Origin: WJLY01 sp964562405
GTDB lineage: Bacteria > Joyebacterota > Joyebacteria > Joyebacterales > Joyebacteraceae
NCBI GenBank assembly: GCA_964562405.1
Contig: CAZLTC010000001.1
Span: 50,225 to 114,224, forward strand
Direction: 5' to 3'
Length of the DNA: 64,000 nucleotides
Part shown: positions 35,335-43,906 of the stretch, piece by piece
Layout: each line of letters opens with the position of its first letter
Position numbering within the stretch: position 1 is the stretch's first letter
The notes under the pieces: model-generated
Told to the model about the DNA's origin: nothing
The model's input: only the letters and a program-made list of their open reading frames with translations
Database searches by the model: none
Program-made: the position numbers and the translations under genes

Positions 35335-36884
35335 TGAAGACACCGACTTCGACCGGACACCGCTCGACGCTGCGCCGCGTGGTGGCGGCGTCGCTGACGG
35401 TGATACTCGCGACCGCCGTGGGTGCGTGCATCGCCGGATGCGGCCCCAGGGGAGGTTTGTCGGACAGGTACGTCGCCGAGAAGATGGCGTGGCGAGCGCA
35501 GAAGCTCCGCCGCGCGATGGTGGAGAACCCGGACGTCGCGACCGAGCAGATGCAGGCGCGGCTGCGCTCCGCCTACGGCGATATCGTGAGGCTCTTCCCG
35601 CCGCCCGAGCGCGGCCCGGCATCGCTTACCGACATCGAGCGCGACGTGGCAGTGATATCCGGCATGAGCAGACTGCGGCTCGCCGCGCTCGCGGAGGACT
35701 CGGGCGATGCGGACGAAGCGCAAAGGCTCTACACGTCGGTCGTGGACAGCTACTCGTTCAGTCGCAGCATGTCGGTTGAGGCCTCCACCGCGCTCGCGGC
35801 CTCGTACGAGGCTGCGGGAATGGTCGAGAGGGCGGCCCGTGTCCTCATGGAGACGGCCGAGAAGTGGGACCCGGCGGAATCTCGCGACGCCCCGCCGGAC
35901 CTGCGCATACTCCGCGCGCCGATCCTGGCCGCCACGAGCCTGGTTTCCGCAGACCTCGAGGAACGTGGTCCCGCGCTGGACGATGCAAGGGCGTACTATC
36001 GCCGCCTGGTCGACGAGTGGGAAGGCACGCCCACGGCGAGGGCGGCACTCGGCGTCATCGCCGAGTCGTACGAACTCGAGAGCCGGTGGGCCGACGCGGC
36101 ACAGGTCTACGAGCGGTTCGACAGGGACTACTCGACGGCCGAGACCAGGCCCGCGCTCCTTCTCAGGTTGGGGGATCTCTACTCAGGGAGGATGGGTGAC
36201 GTCTCTCGGGCAGCCGAGTACTACCGGGAGGTCGAGAGGTTGGACCCACAGGGCCTGGAAGGAGCCACCGCTGCCATCGCGCTTGCGAGGTTCGACCTGG
36301 CGGCAAGGAGGTATGACGAGGCTCGACAGCGGCTCGAATCGGTCGTGAGCGACTTCCCGGACGAGAACATGCTTGCGGCCACCGCCTCGCAGCTTCTGGC
36401 GACGTCCTACGAGGCGCAGGGAAAGCTCGACACGGCCATAGCGCGGTACGGGCGGCTGTCCGCTTCGTATCCCACAACGATGTATGGTCTGGCGGCTCCG
36501 CTTCACGTCGCGGAGCTGTACTCCCGCATGGGCGAGGATGCGGCGTCCGCCACGGCGCTCGACAGGGCCGTCGAGCACTACGAGCGCATCATCCGTGACT
36601 ACGCGGACACACCAGCGGAGATGGCTGCAAGAAGCTATCTGATAGCCGCGAGGACTGAGCTCGAGGACTGGCAGGGTGTGGCGTCGTTGCTTCTCGAGAC
36701 GGCGCAGCGGCAGCCCGGGGCGCCGGCGTCCGCCGGGATGCTCCTGCAGGCTGCGGACATATACGAGACGCGGCTGGACGACAGGACGGCGGCGGTTGAC
36801 GTCCTCAAGAAGGTGAACGACATGTACGCAGGAAGCGAGGCTGCCGACGAGGCGCAGCAGCGGCTGGAGCGACTGGCGCAATGA
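35334..36884 (+). CDS. TPR-repeat lipoprotein
   Basis: A 516-residue protein with a lipoprotein signal: a hydrophobic stretch to CIAGC, with Cys36 as the probable lipidated residue (Cys32 in VGAC is an alternative). Several tetratricopeptide-like helical pairs follow from about residue 110 to the end, for example WADAAQVYERFDRDY and AAEYYREVERLDP. TPR lipoproteins are common partners of exosortase/PEP-CTERM loci (PrsT is one example, though longer). It probably scaffolds secretion or assembly at the outer membrane. It starts at ATG 35334 in a TGATG overlap. Confidence 0.82.
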   Translation: MKTPTSTGHRSTLRRVVAASLTVILATAVGACIAGCGPRGGLSDRYVAEKMAWRAQKLRRAMVENPDVATEQMQARLRSAYGDIVRLFPPPERGPASLTDIERDVAVISGMSRLRLAALAEDSGDADEAQRLYTSVVDSYSFSRSMSVEASTALAASYEAAGMVERAARVLMETAEKWDPAESRDAPPDLRILRAPILAATSLVSADLEERGPALDDARAYYRRLVDEWEGTPTARAALGVIAESYELESRWADAAQVYERFDRDYSTAETRPALLLRLGDLYSGRMGDVSRAAEYYREVERLDPQGLEGATAAIALARFDLAARRYDEARQRLESVVSDFPDENMLAATASQLLATSYEAQGKLDTAIARYGRLSASYPTTMYGLAAPLHVAELYSRMGEDAASATALDRAVEHYERIIRDYADTPAEMAARSYLIAARTELEDWQGVASLLLETAQRQPGAPASAGMLLQAADIYETRLDDRTAAVDVLKKVNDMYAGSEAADEAQQRLERLAQ

Positions 36885-38203
36885 AGCATCGGGCCGTCCG
36901 GGGTGAACACGTGCGAGAGCGCAAGAGGATCCTCATAATCGACTCGAGCGAGTCTAACCGCAGAAGGCTGGAGGCCTGTCTGTCGGGGGCGTACGACGTC
37001 CGCTCGGTCTCGAGTCCTCCCGAGGCCAGGGTCGTGTCAGATCGCTTTCGTCCCGACATCGTAGTGGAGAACGTGGACGAGCGCTCGGCGGAACAGCCCG
37101 TCGGCGACGGGCTGACCGCGTGCGGAAGGATGCTCGGCGCGTGCCCCGCAATGCTCGGAGTCTTCTCGCTGATCGAGCGAGCGGCAAGGTCCGACGCCGG
37201 AGTCGTCCTGGTCGGTGAGTGCGGGACCGGCCGGGAGCTTGCGGCGCGGACGATACACGAGCTGAGCGAGCGTCGCGCTGGCCCGTTCGTCTCCCTCGAT
37301 GCACAGGCCTTTGAGCCGGACCGTCTCGAGGTCGAGCTCCTCGGGGCCGGAGGTGCGGGTTCGGTTGCTGCCGGAGGCGTCCTTGCGCACGCGAACGATG
37401 GGACATTGCTCCTTGGCGGTGTGGAATGGACGTCGCCCGAGTTCCAGGACAGGCTGCTTGGCTACCTTCGGACCGGCAGGTTCCGGCGGGCCCAAGGCGG
37501 AGGCCACGTGGACGCGGACGCGCGTATCCTGACCACGTCCGAGCGCGGCCTCGACGCCGGCCTCGAGGCAGGGCGGTTCAGAGGGGACCTCTACTACCTG
37601 CTGGGAGTCGTCACTGTCGCGCTGCCGCCGCTCAGAGAGCGAGGGGGGGACGTCCTGCAGCTGGCCTGTCATCTTCTCCACCGACACATGGGAGACGGCG
37701 GAAGGATCGAGGGGTTCACGAGCGGTGCCGTCTCAGCGATCGCCTCGTACGATTGGCCGGGCAACATCACGGAGATGGAGAACCGCATTCGGAGGGCGGC
37801 CATAGTCGCGGAAGGGAGTCGGGTGACGGAAGCCGACCTGGGGCTCGACGGGAGCGCCGACGTTCCCCGGAGGAATCTCAGGCAAGCTCTCGACCGCCTG
37901 GCCAGAGAGATGGTCGAGGAGGCGCTCGGCAAGACGCTCGGCAACGTGTCAAGAGCTGCGCGCTCGATCGGCGTGAGCCGGGCGACGATGTATGACATGA
38001 TCCGCAAACACGGGATCGAGGTGCGGCGGTTCAAGCAGCGGCCGGGGGGAGTGTCGAAGCGCTCGGCGCCGGTGGAAGGAAGTGCCGTTGGCCCCGAACG
38101 CGCGCGGCATGGCCCGCAACGCCCGGGCGGCGGTCGTGGAGGCTTGCTTGACACTCCCACCCCCGTGGACCTACAATCCGGGCGGGTCGAAGCACAAGAG
38201 TGA
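36881..38203 (+). CDS. Degenerate NtrC-family regulator (PrsR-like) without ATPase or sigma-54 motifs
   Basis: A 440-residue protein with a short receiver-like start (about 15-70), a central AAA+ domain (about 80-310) and a Fis-type HTH (about 350-380). Key residues are altered. Walker A is GECGTGRE with Lys replaced by Arg118, Walker B ends GG at 179-180 in place of Asp-Glu, and the GAFTGA loop is gone (LLGAGGAGSVAAGG). The receiver lacks a clear phospho-Asp (VVENVD). The DNA-binding domain looks intact. It is coupled to the TPR gene by ATGA. It may be a DNA-binding protein that no longer activates RpoN. Confidence 0.85.
   Translation: MKHRAVRGEHVRERKRILIIDSSESNRRRLEACLSGAYDVRSVSSPPEARVVSDRFRPDIVVENVDERSAEQPVGDGLTACGRMLGACPAMLGVFSLIERAARSDAGVVLVGECGTGRELAARTIHELSERRAGPFVSLDAQAFEPDRLEVELLGAGGAGSVAAGGVLAHANDGTLLLGGVEWTSPEFQDRLLGYLRTGRFRRAQGGGHVDADARILTTSERGLDAGLEAGRFRGDLYYLLGVVTVALPPLRERGGDVLQLACHLLHRHMGDGGRIEGFTSGAVSAIASYDWPGNITEMENRIRRAAIVAEGSRVTEADLGLDGSADVPRRNLRQALDRLAREMVEEALGKTLGNVSRAARSIGVSRATMYDMIRKHGIEVRRFKQRPGGVSKRSAPVEGSAVGPERARHGPQRPGGGRGGLLDTPTPVDLQSGRVEAQE
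38148..38177 (+). promoter_or_regulatory. Sigma-70-type promoter for the PEGA-like gene
   Basis: TTGACA (38148-38153) and TACAAT (38172-38177) with an 18-nt spacer. It lies within the last 60 nt of the regulator gene, which suggests that the surface-protein genes are transcribed separately from the EPS operon. Confidence 0.65.
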
Positions 38204-38239
38204 CTGAAGGTTCCAACGGGACACTGCAAGGAGCCGCGA

Positions 38240-38986
38240 ATGGCGACGAGAACATGTGGTCTGCTCCTCTGCGTGGCCGCTCTGGTGGGGTTCGTCCCCG
38301 CCGGGACGTTCGCGCAGGGCCAGGGTGTCGTGGTGGACTCAGCTCCTCCGGGAGCGGTGGTGGAACTCATCGGGCAGTACGTCTACCGCGGCGTGACCCC
38401 ATGGAAGCTGGACCGAGGGCTCTCCGGCACGTACGAGGTGCATGCGTATAAGGCAGGGTACGACGAGTGGGAGGGGTACGTTCTTTTGTCGGCTGCCCGT
38501 CGAGACTCCGTCTTCATCCGACTGACAAGAAAGACACCGCTGGGCGCGGGGCTGCGTTCCGCCATCGTGCCGGGCTGGGGTCAGTTTCACACGGGGCAGA
38601 AGGTCAAGGGCACGCTGTTCCTTGCCGCCGAGGTAGGGGCCCTTGCCGGCGTTCTGTGGACGAACGAGAAGCGCGACGATGCACAGAGCGACTACAGCGC
38701 GGCGAGGCTTGAGTATCTCGCCGCGGATCAGGTGGACGAGATCGAGAACAAGTACCTGGCAATGAAGAAGGCGTTCGACGAATTGGACCGGTGGCACGAG
38801 AAGAGACGGCAGTGGAGCTACGCGGCCGCCGCGATCTGGCTTGCCAACATCCTGGATGCAACGCTGCTCTTCCCGTCGCCGGCACAGGGTGGCGGCTACT
38901 CCTCACTGCCGCCCGGCGAGGAGTCCGGGTTCTTTGCTTCGATTGAGCCCGACCGGACGACGGCCGGTCTCGTGGTTCGGTTCTAG
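38240..38986 (+). CDS. PEGA-like / DUF5683-like surface protein
   Basis: A 248-residue exported protein. The signal peptide covers about residues 1-26. A PEGA-like domain follows (VVVDSAPPGAVVELIG ... VTPWKLDRGLSGTYEVHAYKAGY). The C-terminal half begins with a GLRSAIVPGWGQFHTGQ segment typical of DUF5683 proteins and contains two hydrophobic stretches. Function is unknown; PEGA domains occur in cell-surface proteins. AAGGAG at 38228 supports ATG 38240. It is 24 nt before the FN3 lipoprotein gene. Confidence 0.72.
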   Translation: MATRTCGLLLCVAALVGFVPAGTFAQGQGVVVDSAPPGAVVELIGQYVYRGVTPWKLDRGLSGTYEVHAYKAGYDEWEGYVLLSAARRDSVFIRLTRKTPLGAGLRSAIVPGWGQFHTGQKVKGTLFLAAEVGALAGVLWTNEKRDDAQSDYSAARLEYLAADQVDEIENKYLAMKKAFDELDRWHEKRRQWSYAAAAIWLANILDATLLFPSPAQGGGYSSLPPGEESGFFASIEPDRTTAGLVVRF

Positions 38987-39010
38987 GTCGCGGCTAGCGG
39001 AGGTCATTCG

Positions 39011-40624
39011 ATGAGACGGAAACGAATACTGGTGCTGCTCGCGGCCGTCCTGCTGCTGACCGCGCTCTCCGGGTGCTTCGACACCCTGACGCAGCCCGAG
39101 CGAAGCAATCCGGCCGACCCTCTGAACCCGGACACGTCGTCGGGCGTTCCCCCGAGACCGACTGGCCTAGGTGCCGTGGTGTCGGACAGGAACGTCGTGC
39201 TGACCTGGCTCGTGAGCGATGTCTCAAGGGTGGACCACTACAACATCTACAGGTGGGAGGTGGAGGACGCGGCCAACGAGGACTACGAGCTGCTCGATAC
39301 CTCCGAGGTGATGAGCTTTGAGGACGAGGGCGTCAGGAACGGTCAGGAGTATCGCTACAAGGTGTCCTGCGTGAACAGCCTCGGCCTTGAGGGCAAGCTC
39401 TCCGCCGCCAGGAGCGTTACACCGCGGCCCTTCAGCGTGGCCATCGAGCAGGGGCGTCCCAAGACGGGATCGAGGAGCGTGACCCTCACACTGGCCGCGT
39501 CGGGGTCTGCCGCTCTCATGCAGGTGTCGAACGATAGCGGCATGTCCGGGGCAGCATGGTTCACCTATCAGACCTCGTACTCGTGGCAGCTCACCAGCGG
39601 GGACGGGGAGAAGACAGTGTACGCGAGGTTCAGAGACTCGCAGGACAATGAGTCCGAGGTCGTGAGTGACAGCATTGAGCTGGACACCCAGGCGGTCATT
39701 CTGACGCTGACCGAGGACACAGGCGGCACCGTGCAGCATGCGGGTGACGTCATCCACATCTCGCTTGACTCAGGAGAGACCAACGGCACGGCCGAGGCCA
39801 GCATCGGAGCGGCGGTCTCCGGGATCACCCTGTACGACGACGGCACGGAGGGCGATGCCGTCTCCGATGACGGTGTGTACGAGAGGGATTACACGGTGAG
39901 CTACGGCGTCGAGGTGGTCGACGCGCTCGTGACCGGAGAGTTCACCGACGAGGTTGGCAACGACGCGGAGCCGGAGCAGGCCGACGGCACCGTGACCATA
40001 TACGAGCCTCCGCGGCCGGTCTCGATGCACGCTCCCGTGATCATCTCCGAACGCAGGATCGCCCTGTCGTGGTCGCGGAACACGGACGCGGACTTTGATG
40101 CGTACAGGCTTTACCGGTCGTACACGCCCGGGGTTGACACGTCGACCGACCGCGAGTTGGTAGCCGAGATCCAGGCCGCGTCTCAGACGAGCCACACGGA
40201 CTCAGGCCTCGACCCCGACTCGACATACTACTACGCCGTCTACGTTGTCGACGAGATTGGGCTCATGGAGATCAGCAACGAGGTCTTCGGGACGACACTC
40301 GCCAACGTACCGCCTGACCCGGTGGAGCTCTATTCTCCCTGGGCGCCCGATTCGACCTCGCTCATGATCAGCTGGTCGGAGAGTGACGCTGAGGACTTCC
40401 GTCAGTACGAGCTGGTGAGCTGGGAGCAGGATCCCCCGAACCCACCGAACAGCGCGGCCAAGCACGTGCTGGCGCGCCTCAGCTCGCCGGGGGAGACCTT
40501 CTACACTCACTCGTCTCTCGTCGAGTCGCTCGTCTACTGGTATCAGGTGGCCGTCGTAGACTCGTTCGGTGCAAGGGCGCTCTCCGACAGCGTCTCCGGA
40601 ACGCCCAGAGCCAGCGGACCCTAG
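39011..40624 (+). CDS. Fibronectin type III lipoprotein
   Basis: A 537-residue protein with a lipoprotein signal peptide (LTALSGC, Cys22). At least three FN3-like domains are seen: about 45-130 (VVLTWLVSDVSRVDHYNIYRW), about 345-430 (ALSWSRNTDADFDAYRLYRS) and about 440-530 (MISWSESDAEDFRQYEL). The middle region (about 135-335) looks like Ig-type beta structure. It is probably an outer-membrane adhesin or matrix-binding protein. A terminator follows at 40706. Confidence 0.8.
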   Translation: MRRKRILVLLAAVLLLTALSGCFDTLTQPERSNPADPLNPDTSSGVPPRPTGLGAVVSDRNVVLTWLVSDVSRVDHYNIYRWEVEDAANEDYELLDTSEVMSFEDEGVRNGQEYRYKVSCVNSLGLEGKLSAARSVTPRPFSVAIEQGRPKTGSRSVTLTLAASGSAALMQVSNDSGMSGAAWFTYQTSYSWQLTSGDGEKTVYARFRDSQDNESEVVSDSIELDTQAVILTLTEDTGGTVQHAGDVIHISLDSGETNGTAEASIGAAVSGITLYDDGTEGDAVSDDGVYERDYTVSYGVEVVDALVTGEFTDEVGNDAEPEQADGTVTIYEPPRPVSMHAPVIISERRIALSWSRNTDADFDAYRLYRSYTPGVDTSTDRELVAEIQAASQTSHTDSGLDPDSTYYYAVYVVDEIGLMEISNEVFGTTLANVPPDPVELYSPWAPDSTSLMISWSESDAEDFRQYELVSWEQDPPNPPNSAAKHVLARLSSPGETFYTHSSLVESLVYWYQVAVVDSFGARALSDSVSGTPRASGP

Positions 40625-40705
40625 GCCGACCACCGCCTCGCGGTCGCTCCGCGGTCGCCAGAGGCGCAGACCAGACGACGTGTAACATACCGTTTGACCT
40701 ACGCA

Positions 40706-40743
40706 ATGCCCCGGCCGCCTCCAGCGACCGGGGCATCTCGTTT
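40706..40743 (+). terminator. Intrinsic terminator after the FN3 lipoprotein gene
   Basis: ATGCCCCGG (40706-40714) pairs with CCGGGGCAT (40728-40736), a perfect 9-bp stem with a 13-nt loop, followed by CTCGTTT. Confidence 0.7.
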
Positions 40744-40885
40744 CAGCCTCACCCCACCCTCCGTTCCGGCCGCCGGCGCGTGCTGCTGTGGCACGCTGCT
40801 GCGGGGCCCCGATACCAACAGCGCCCGGTGGCTGGGCCTGATCTCCCTTGCCGTATTCCGCCCTGTCGTTCCTGTTACTTACTAT

Positions 40886-40902
40886 CTGGCATAGTTTGTG
40901 CA
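40886..40902 (+). promoter_or_regulatory. Sigma-54-type (-24/-12) promoter
   Basis: CTGGCAT and GTGCA with GG (40888-40889) and GC (40900-40901) exactly 10 nt apart. It differs from the consensus at the last -24 base (T for C) and the first -12 base (G for T). The next gene is the large FN3 protein; predicted start of transcription is near 40912. Confidence 0.6.
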
Positions 40903-41122
40903 ATCTAGCGAGTACGGCTCCAATCATGTGACTACCTAGGGAGCCCTCGTAAAAGGGAACCGCGGGGACCGGTAGGCGATAAGAAGCCTCGGTCATTCTG
41001 GGTCGGAAGCATTCCCCCACGCACGCCGGCCCAGCGGTCTTCCACCGCAAGGCAACCCCCTACGCACCGGCCTCCGGCCTCGCGGGTCCCAAAAACTCCC
41101 ATTGTCAAGTGAAGGTGGCCGC
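40903..41122 (+). other. Long untranslated leader of the multi-FN3 gene
   Basis: About 210 nt lie between the predicted sigma-54 start site and ATG 41123 with no credible ORF. GGCTCC (40916-40921) can pair with GGAGCC (40940-40945), and shorter pairings follow. No known riboswitch consensus was recognised. Confidence 0.4.
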
Positions 41123-43693
41123 ATGCCTGTCCTAGCAGCGCGAGCAGGTCTTGCAACGGCGGTTGCCGTGACGGCGGCCGTCGCCGCGATCCTCATTGCA
41201 GCTCCGCCATCCTGGGCGGGGCCAGGCGAGCGGTCCGTCACATCGCACATCGTCATCGGATTGGCGCCGAACGCAGGCTTCGAGGTGAGCGTCAACGGCG
41301 AGCCTGCGGAGGGGAGTCCCATCGTGTCCAGTGGCCTGGGCATAGCCTCGTTCGACGTCGATGAGGACGGCCTTGCGGCAGGTCCCAGGTCCGTGGTGAT
41401 CGGCGACCCCGGTGACCTCGTGATCTCGGGACTGTTCGTGGACGGCGTGACGGCCCATTCGGCCGTCGTTCACTGGGTGACCAACCTCCCGGCGAACTCC
41501 TCGGTCGAATATGGGGAGACGTCGGAGTACGCGCAGCAAACGGCCGTGGACCCGTTGCTCACCCTGACCCACTCGGTCGAGCTCACCGGTCTGGTGTCCG
41601 GAACGACCTACCACATCATGGCCTCGAGCGATGACGGAAAGGGCCACGTGGCGTCATCCGGCGACGACACCTTCGACACGGCCCAGGTCCCGCTCGTAAT
41701 TGAGGGCGTGATCGTCGATAGCCTCGGGGAGACCTGGGCCGCAGTGAGCTGGAACACCAACCGTTCGGCAGACTCCAGGATCGAGTACGGCACCACGACG
41801 GCCTACGGAAGTTTCACCCAACTCGACCCCACTCCAGTGTCGGCGCACCACGTTACGATCGAAGGACTCGCCGCGGGGACGGCCTACCACATTCGCGCTC
41901 ATTCGGATGACGGGGAGACGGAGGCCGCCGTGTCGGACGATCACGAGCTCCAGACACCCCTACCGACGCTCTCGCTGACGGAGGTCGGCGTCATCGAGAT
42001 CGGAGACAACCGGGCGACCGTGCTCTGGACGACGGACAGGCCGGCCGACTCACGCGTGGAGTACGGCCTCTCGGCGGAGTACGGAAGTTCGTCGCCTGTC
42101 GATTCCTCAATGGTCACCGAACACCAGGTTCCCTTGACGGAGCTCGAGCCCGGCGCCGAGTATCACTACCGCGTGTGGAGTTCCGAGGGAGGCGGTGCGG
42201 TCGCGTCGGGCGACCAGACCTTCTCGACCTCGCAGGCCGAACTCGTGATGACGGACCTGAGCGTCGGCCCCATCGGACAGACGTGGGCGGTGATTAGGTG
42301 GGTCACCGACCGCCCCGCGGTGACGTTCGTAGCGTACGGCGAGACCGATGCGTACGGTCTGTTCGAGAGTCCAGGTGACGCGTTTGTCACAGAGCATTCC
42401 GCGACACTCTCGGGTCTTGCAGAGGGCACGCTGTATCACTTCAGTGCGGTCTCGTTCGACAGCGACCAGCAGACGTCGTCACCAGACTCCACGTTCGTCA
42501 CAATGGAGGGCAGCGTCACCGGGCCGCCCCAGCTCGATGGCGTCGTTTGCGACGCCCTGTCCACTACGTCCGTGGTCGTGCGCTGGACTACCGACAGGCC
42601 GGCCACGTCTCACGTCCGCTACGGTACCGGCGGCGTGCTTGACTGCGAGACGCTTGCCGACACCAGTCGGGTCACCGAACATAGCGTCCTCGTCTGGCCG
42701 ATCGTGCCCAGGGTCGAATACTCGTTCGTCGCGATAAGCTCGTGCGGGTGCGATACGGCGGAGTGTTACCCGTTGAGCTTCGCTACGGCGCCGCCTCAGA
42801 CCCAGAGTTCCACGATCAGGCCCGTCGATATCATCAAGATCATCGTGATTCCGGACGATGGGTCGTCCGCCATTGTGACGTGGGCCAGCGACCGGCCATG
42901 CTCATCCTGGGTCGACTACGGACGGGATGCCACGTACGGGTCGACCGCGGCCGGAGCGCCGTTGGGCGAGGCGACCTATCAGACCTACCTTACGGGACTC
43001 GAGCCTGAGACCCTCTACCACCTGCGGGTGACCGGATGGGATGAGCCCGGTGGCGAGGTGGTTGGCGAGGACGTCGTTTTCGAGACCGCGCATCCGCCGG
43101 ACCAGGAGGCCCCGGAACGTCCCACCGGTGTGTCCTGTTCTCTTTGTGACGGAGGGGTCGAGCTTCGATGGGACGCCAACGATGAACCAGACCTGGCGGG
43201 CTACAACGTCTACAGAGTGCGCAGCAGGGTGGGCTCGATAGACTGGTCGAGGGCCGTGCTGCTCAACACGGCGCCGGTGCCCGAGTCGCGCTTCGTGGAC
43301 TCCTCCGTCGAACCGGAGGCTGCCTATGTCTACGCGGTGACGGCCGTGGACGATTCCGGGAACGAGAGCGTCCACTCCGAGAACGCCGGGATAGACACGG
43401 GACCCGTCGCCCCCGGAGGCTTGCGGCTCTCGGCGTACCCGAACCCGGTCCGCGATGACGCCAAGTTCGTGTTCACGCTCCCGCCTGACGTCTCGTCGGC
43501 GAGGCTCAGGATCCTGTCGGTGTCCGGCCGCGTGGTCATGGAGGCGAGCCCTTCCCTCCGGTCGACAGGCGAGCAGACGCTCTCCTGGAACGCGCGCGAC
43601 CCGTCGGGCTGGCCCGTCGGAGAAGGCGTATACCTGTGCGAACTAGTAGCTGGAGACTCCGTCGTTCGCACGAAGCTTACGGTGCTGCGTTAG
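41123..43693 (+). CDS. Large multi-FN3 surface protein with C-terminal FlgD/T9SS-type domain
   Basis: An 856-residue secreted protein. After a signal peptide (about 1-33) and a short N-terminal region come six related beta-sandwich repeats of about 95 residues with the pattern V-x-W-x-T-(D/N)-R-P/S-A, close to purple-acid-phosphatase N-terminal/FN3 domains. A canonical FN3 domain follows (ELRWDANDEPDLAGYNVYR). The last 80 residues (AYPNPVRDDAKFVF ... GWPVGEGVYLCEL) are a FlgD-Ig-like domain of the type that targets proteins to type IX secretion. It has no PEP-CTERM tail. ATG 41123 follows AAGGTGG. Confidence 0.85.
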   Translation: MPVLAARAGLATAVAVTAAVAAILIAAPPSWAGPGERSVTSHIVIGLAPNAGFEVSVNGEPAEGSPIVSSGLGIASFDVDEDGLAAGPRSVVIGDPGDLVISGLFVDGVTAHSAVVHWVTNLPANSSVEYGETSEYAQQTAVDPLLTLTHSVELTGLVSGTTYHIMASSDDGKGHVASSGDDTFDTAQVPLVIEGVIVDSLGETWAAVSWNTNRSADSRIEYGTTTAYGSFTQLDPTPVSAHHVTIEGLAAGTAYHIRAHSDDGETEAAVSDDHELQTPLPTLSLTEVGVIEIGDNRATVLWTTDRPADSRVEYGLSAEYGSSSPVDSSMVTEHQVPLTELEPGAEYHYRVWSSEGGGAVASGDQTFSTSQAELVMTDLSVGPIGQTWAVIRWVTDRPAVTFVAYGETDAYGLFESPGDAFVTEHSATLSGLAEGTLYHFSAVSFDSDQQTSSPDSTFVTMEGSVTGPPQLDGVVCDALSTTSVVVRWTTDRPATSHVRYGTGGVLDCETLADTSRVTEHSVLVWPIVPRVEYSFVAISSCGCDTAECYPLSFATAPPQTQSSTIRPVDIIKIIVIPDDGSSAIVTWASDRPCSSWVDYGRDATYGSTAAGAPLGEATYQTYLTGLEPETLYHLRVTGWDEPGGEVVGEDVVFETAHPPDQEAPERPTGVSCSLCDGGVELRWDANDEPDLAGYNVYRVRSRVGSIDWSRAVLLNTAPVPESRFVDSSVEPEAAYVYAVTAVDDSGNESVHSENAGIDTGPVAPGGLRLSAYPNPVRDDAKFVFTLPPDVSSARLRILSVSGRVVMEASPSLRSTGEQTLSWNARDPSGWPVGEGVYLCELVAGDSVVRTKLTVLR
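41450..43090 (+). repeat. Six tandem FN3-like protein repeats
   Basis: Six divergent repeats within the 41123 gene, each with a W-x-T-(D/N)-R-P-A-type strand and an (E/A)YG-x-(T/S)-x-x-YG turn. The DNA copies are too diverged to be a nucleotide tandem repeat. Confidence 0.75.
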
Positions 43694-43808
43694 GTCCTCC
43701 GCATTGTGGCGTCCGCTCGCTCTTGCCGCGCAATGACCGGCGCCGACACCGCTCCCACGTTCTGTCATGGACATTCATACGAGCCCAAGGCCACTCTCGC
43801 GGTGTCTC

Positions 43809-43837
43809 TTGACCGCGTCGAGGGTGGTCGATATAAT
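43809..43837 (+). promoter_or_regulatory. Strong sigma-70 promoter for the first PEP-CTERM gene
   Basis: TTGACC (43809-43814), 17-nt spacer, perfect TATAAT (43832-43837). The best sigma-70 match in the window. Confidence 0.82.
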
Positions 43838-43906
43838 CCGCCCGTCACGGGTCGAAACATGGCCCGATCCAGGCTGGCGCTTTCTACATGTTGGGAGCGA
43901 CAAGAT

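Noticed and set aside
40789..40803. A third sigma-54-like site (perfect TGGCACG)
   Set aside because: The following GC is at the wrong distance (9 nt, not 10) from GG, so it fails the spacing rule; the site at 40886 fits better.
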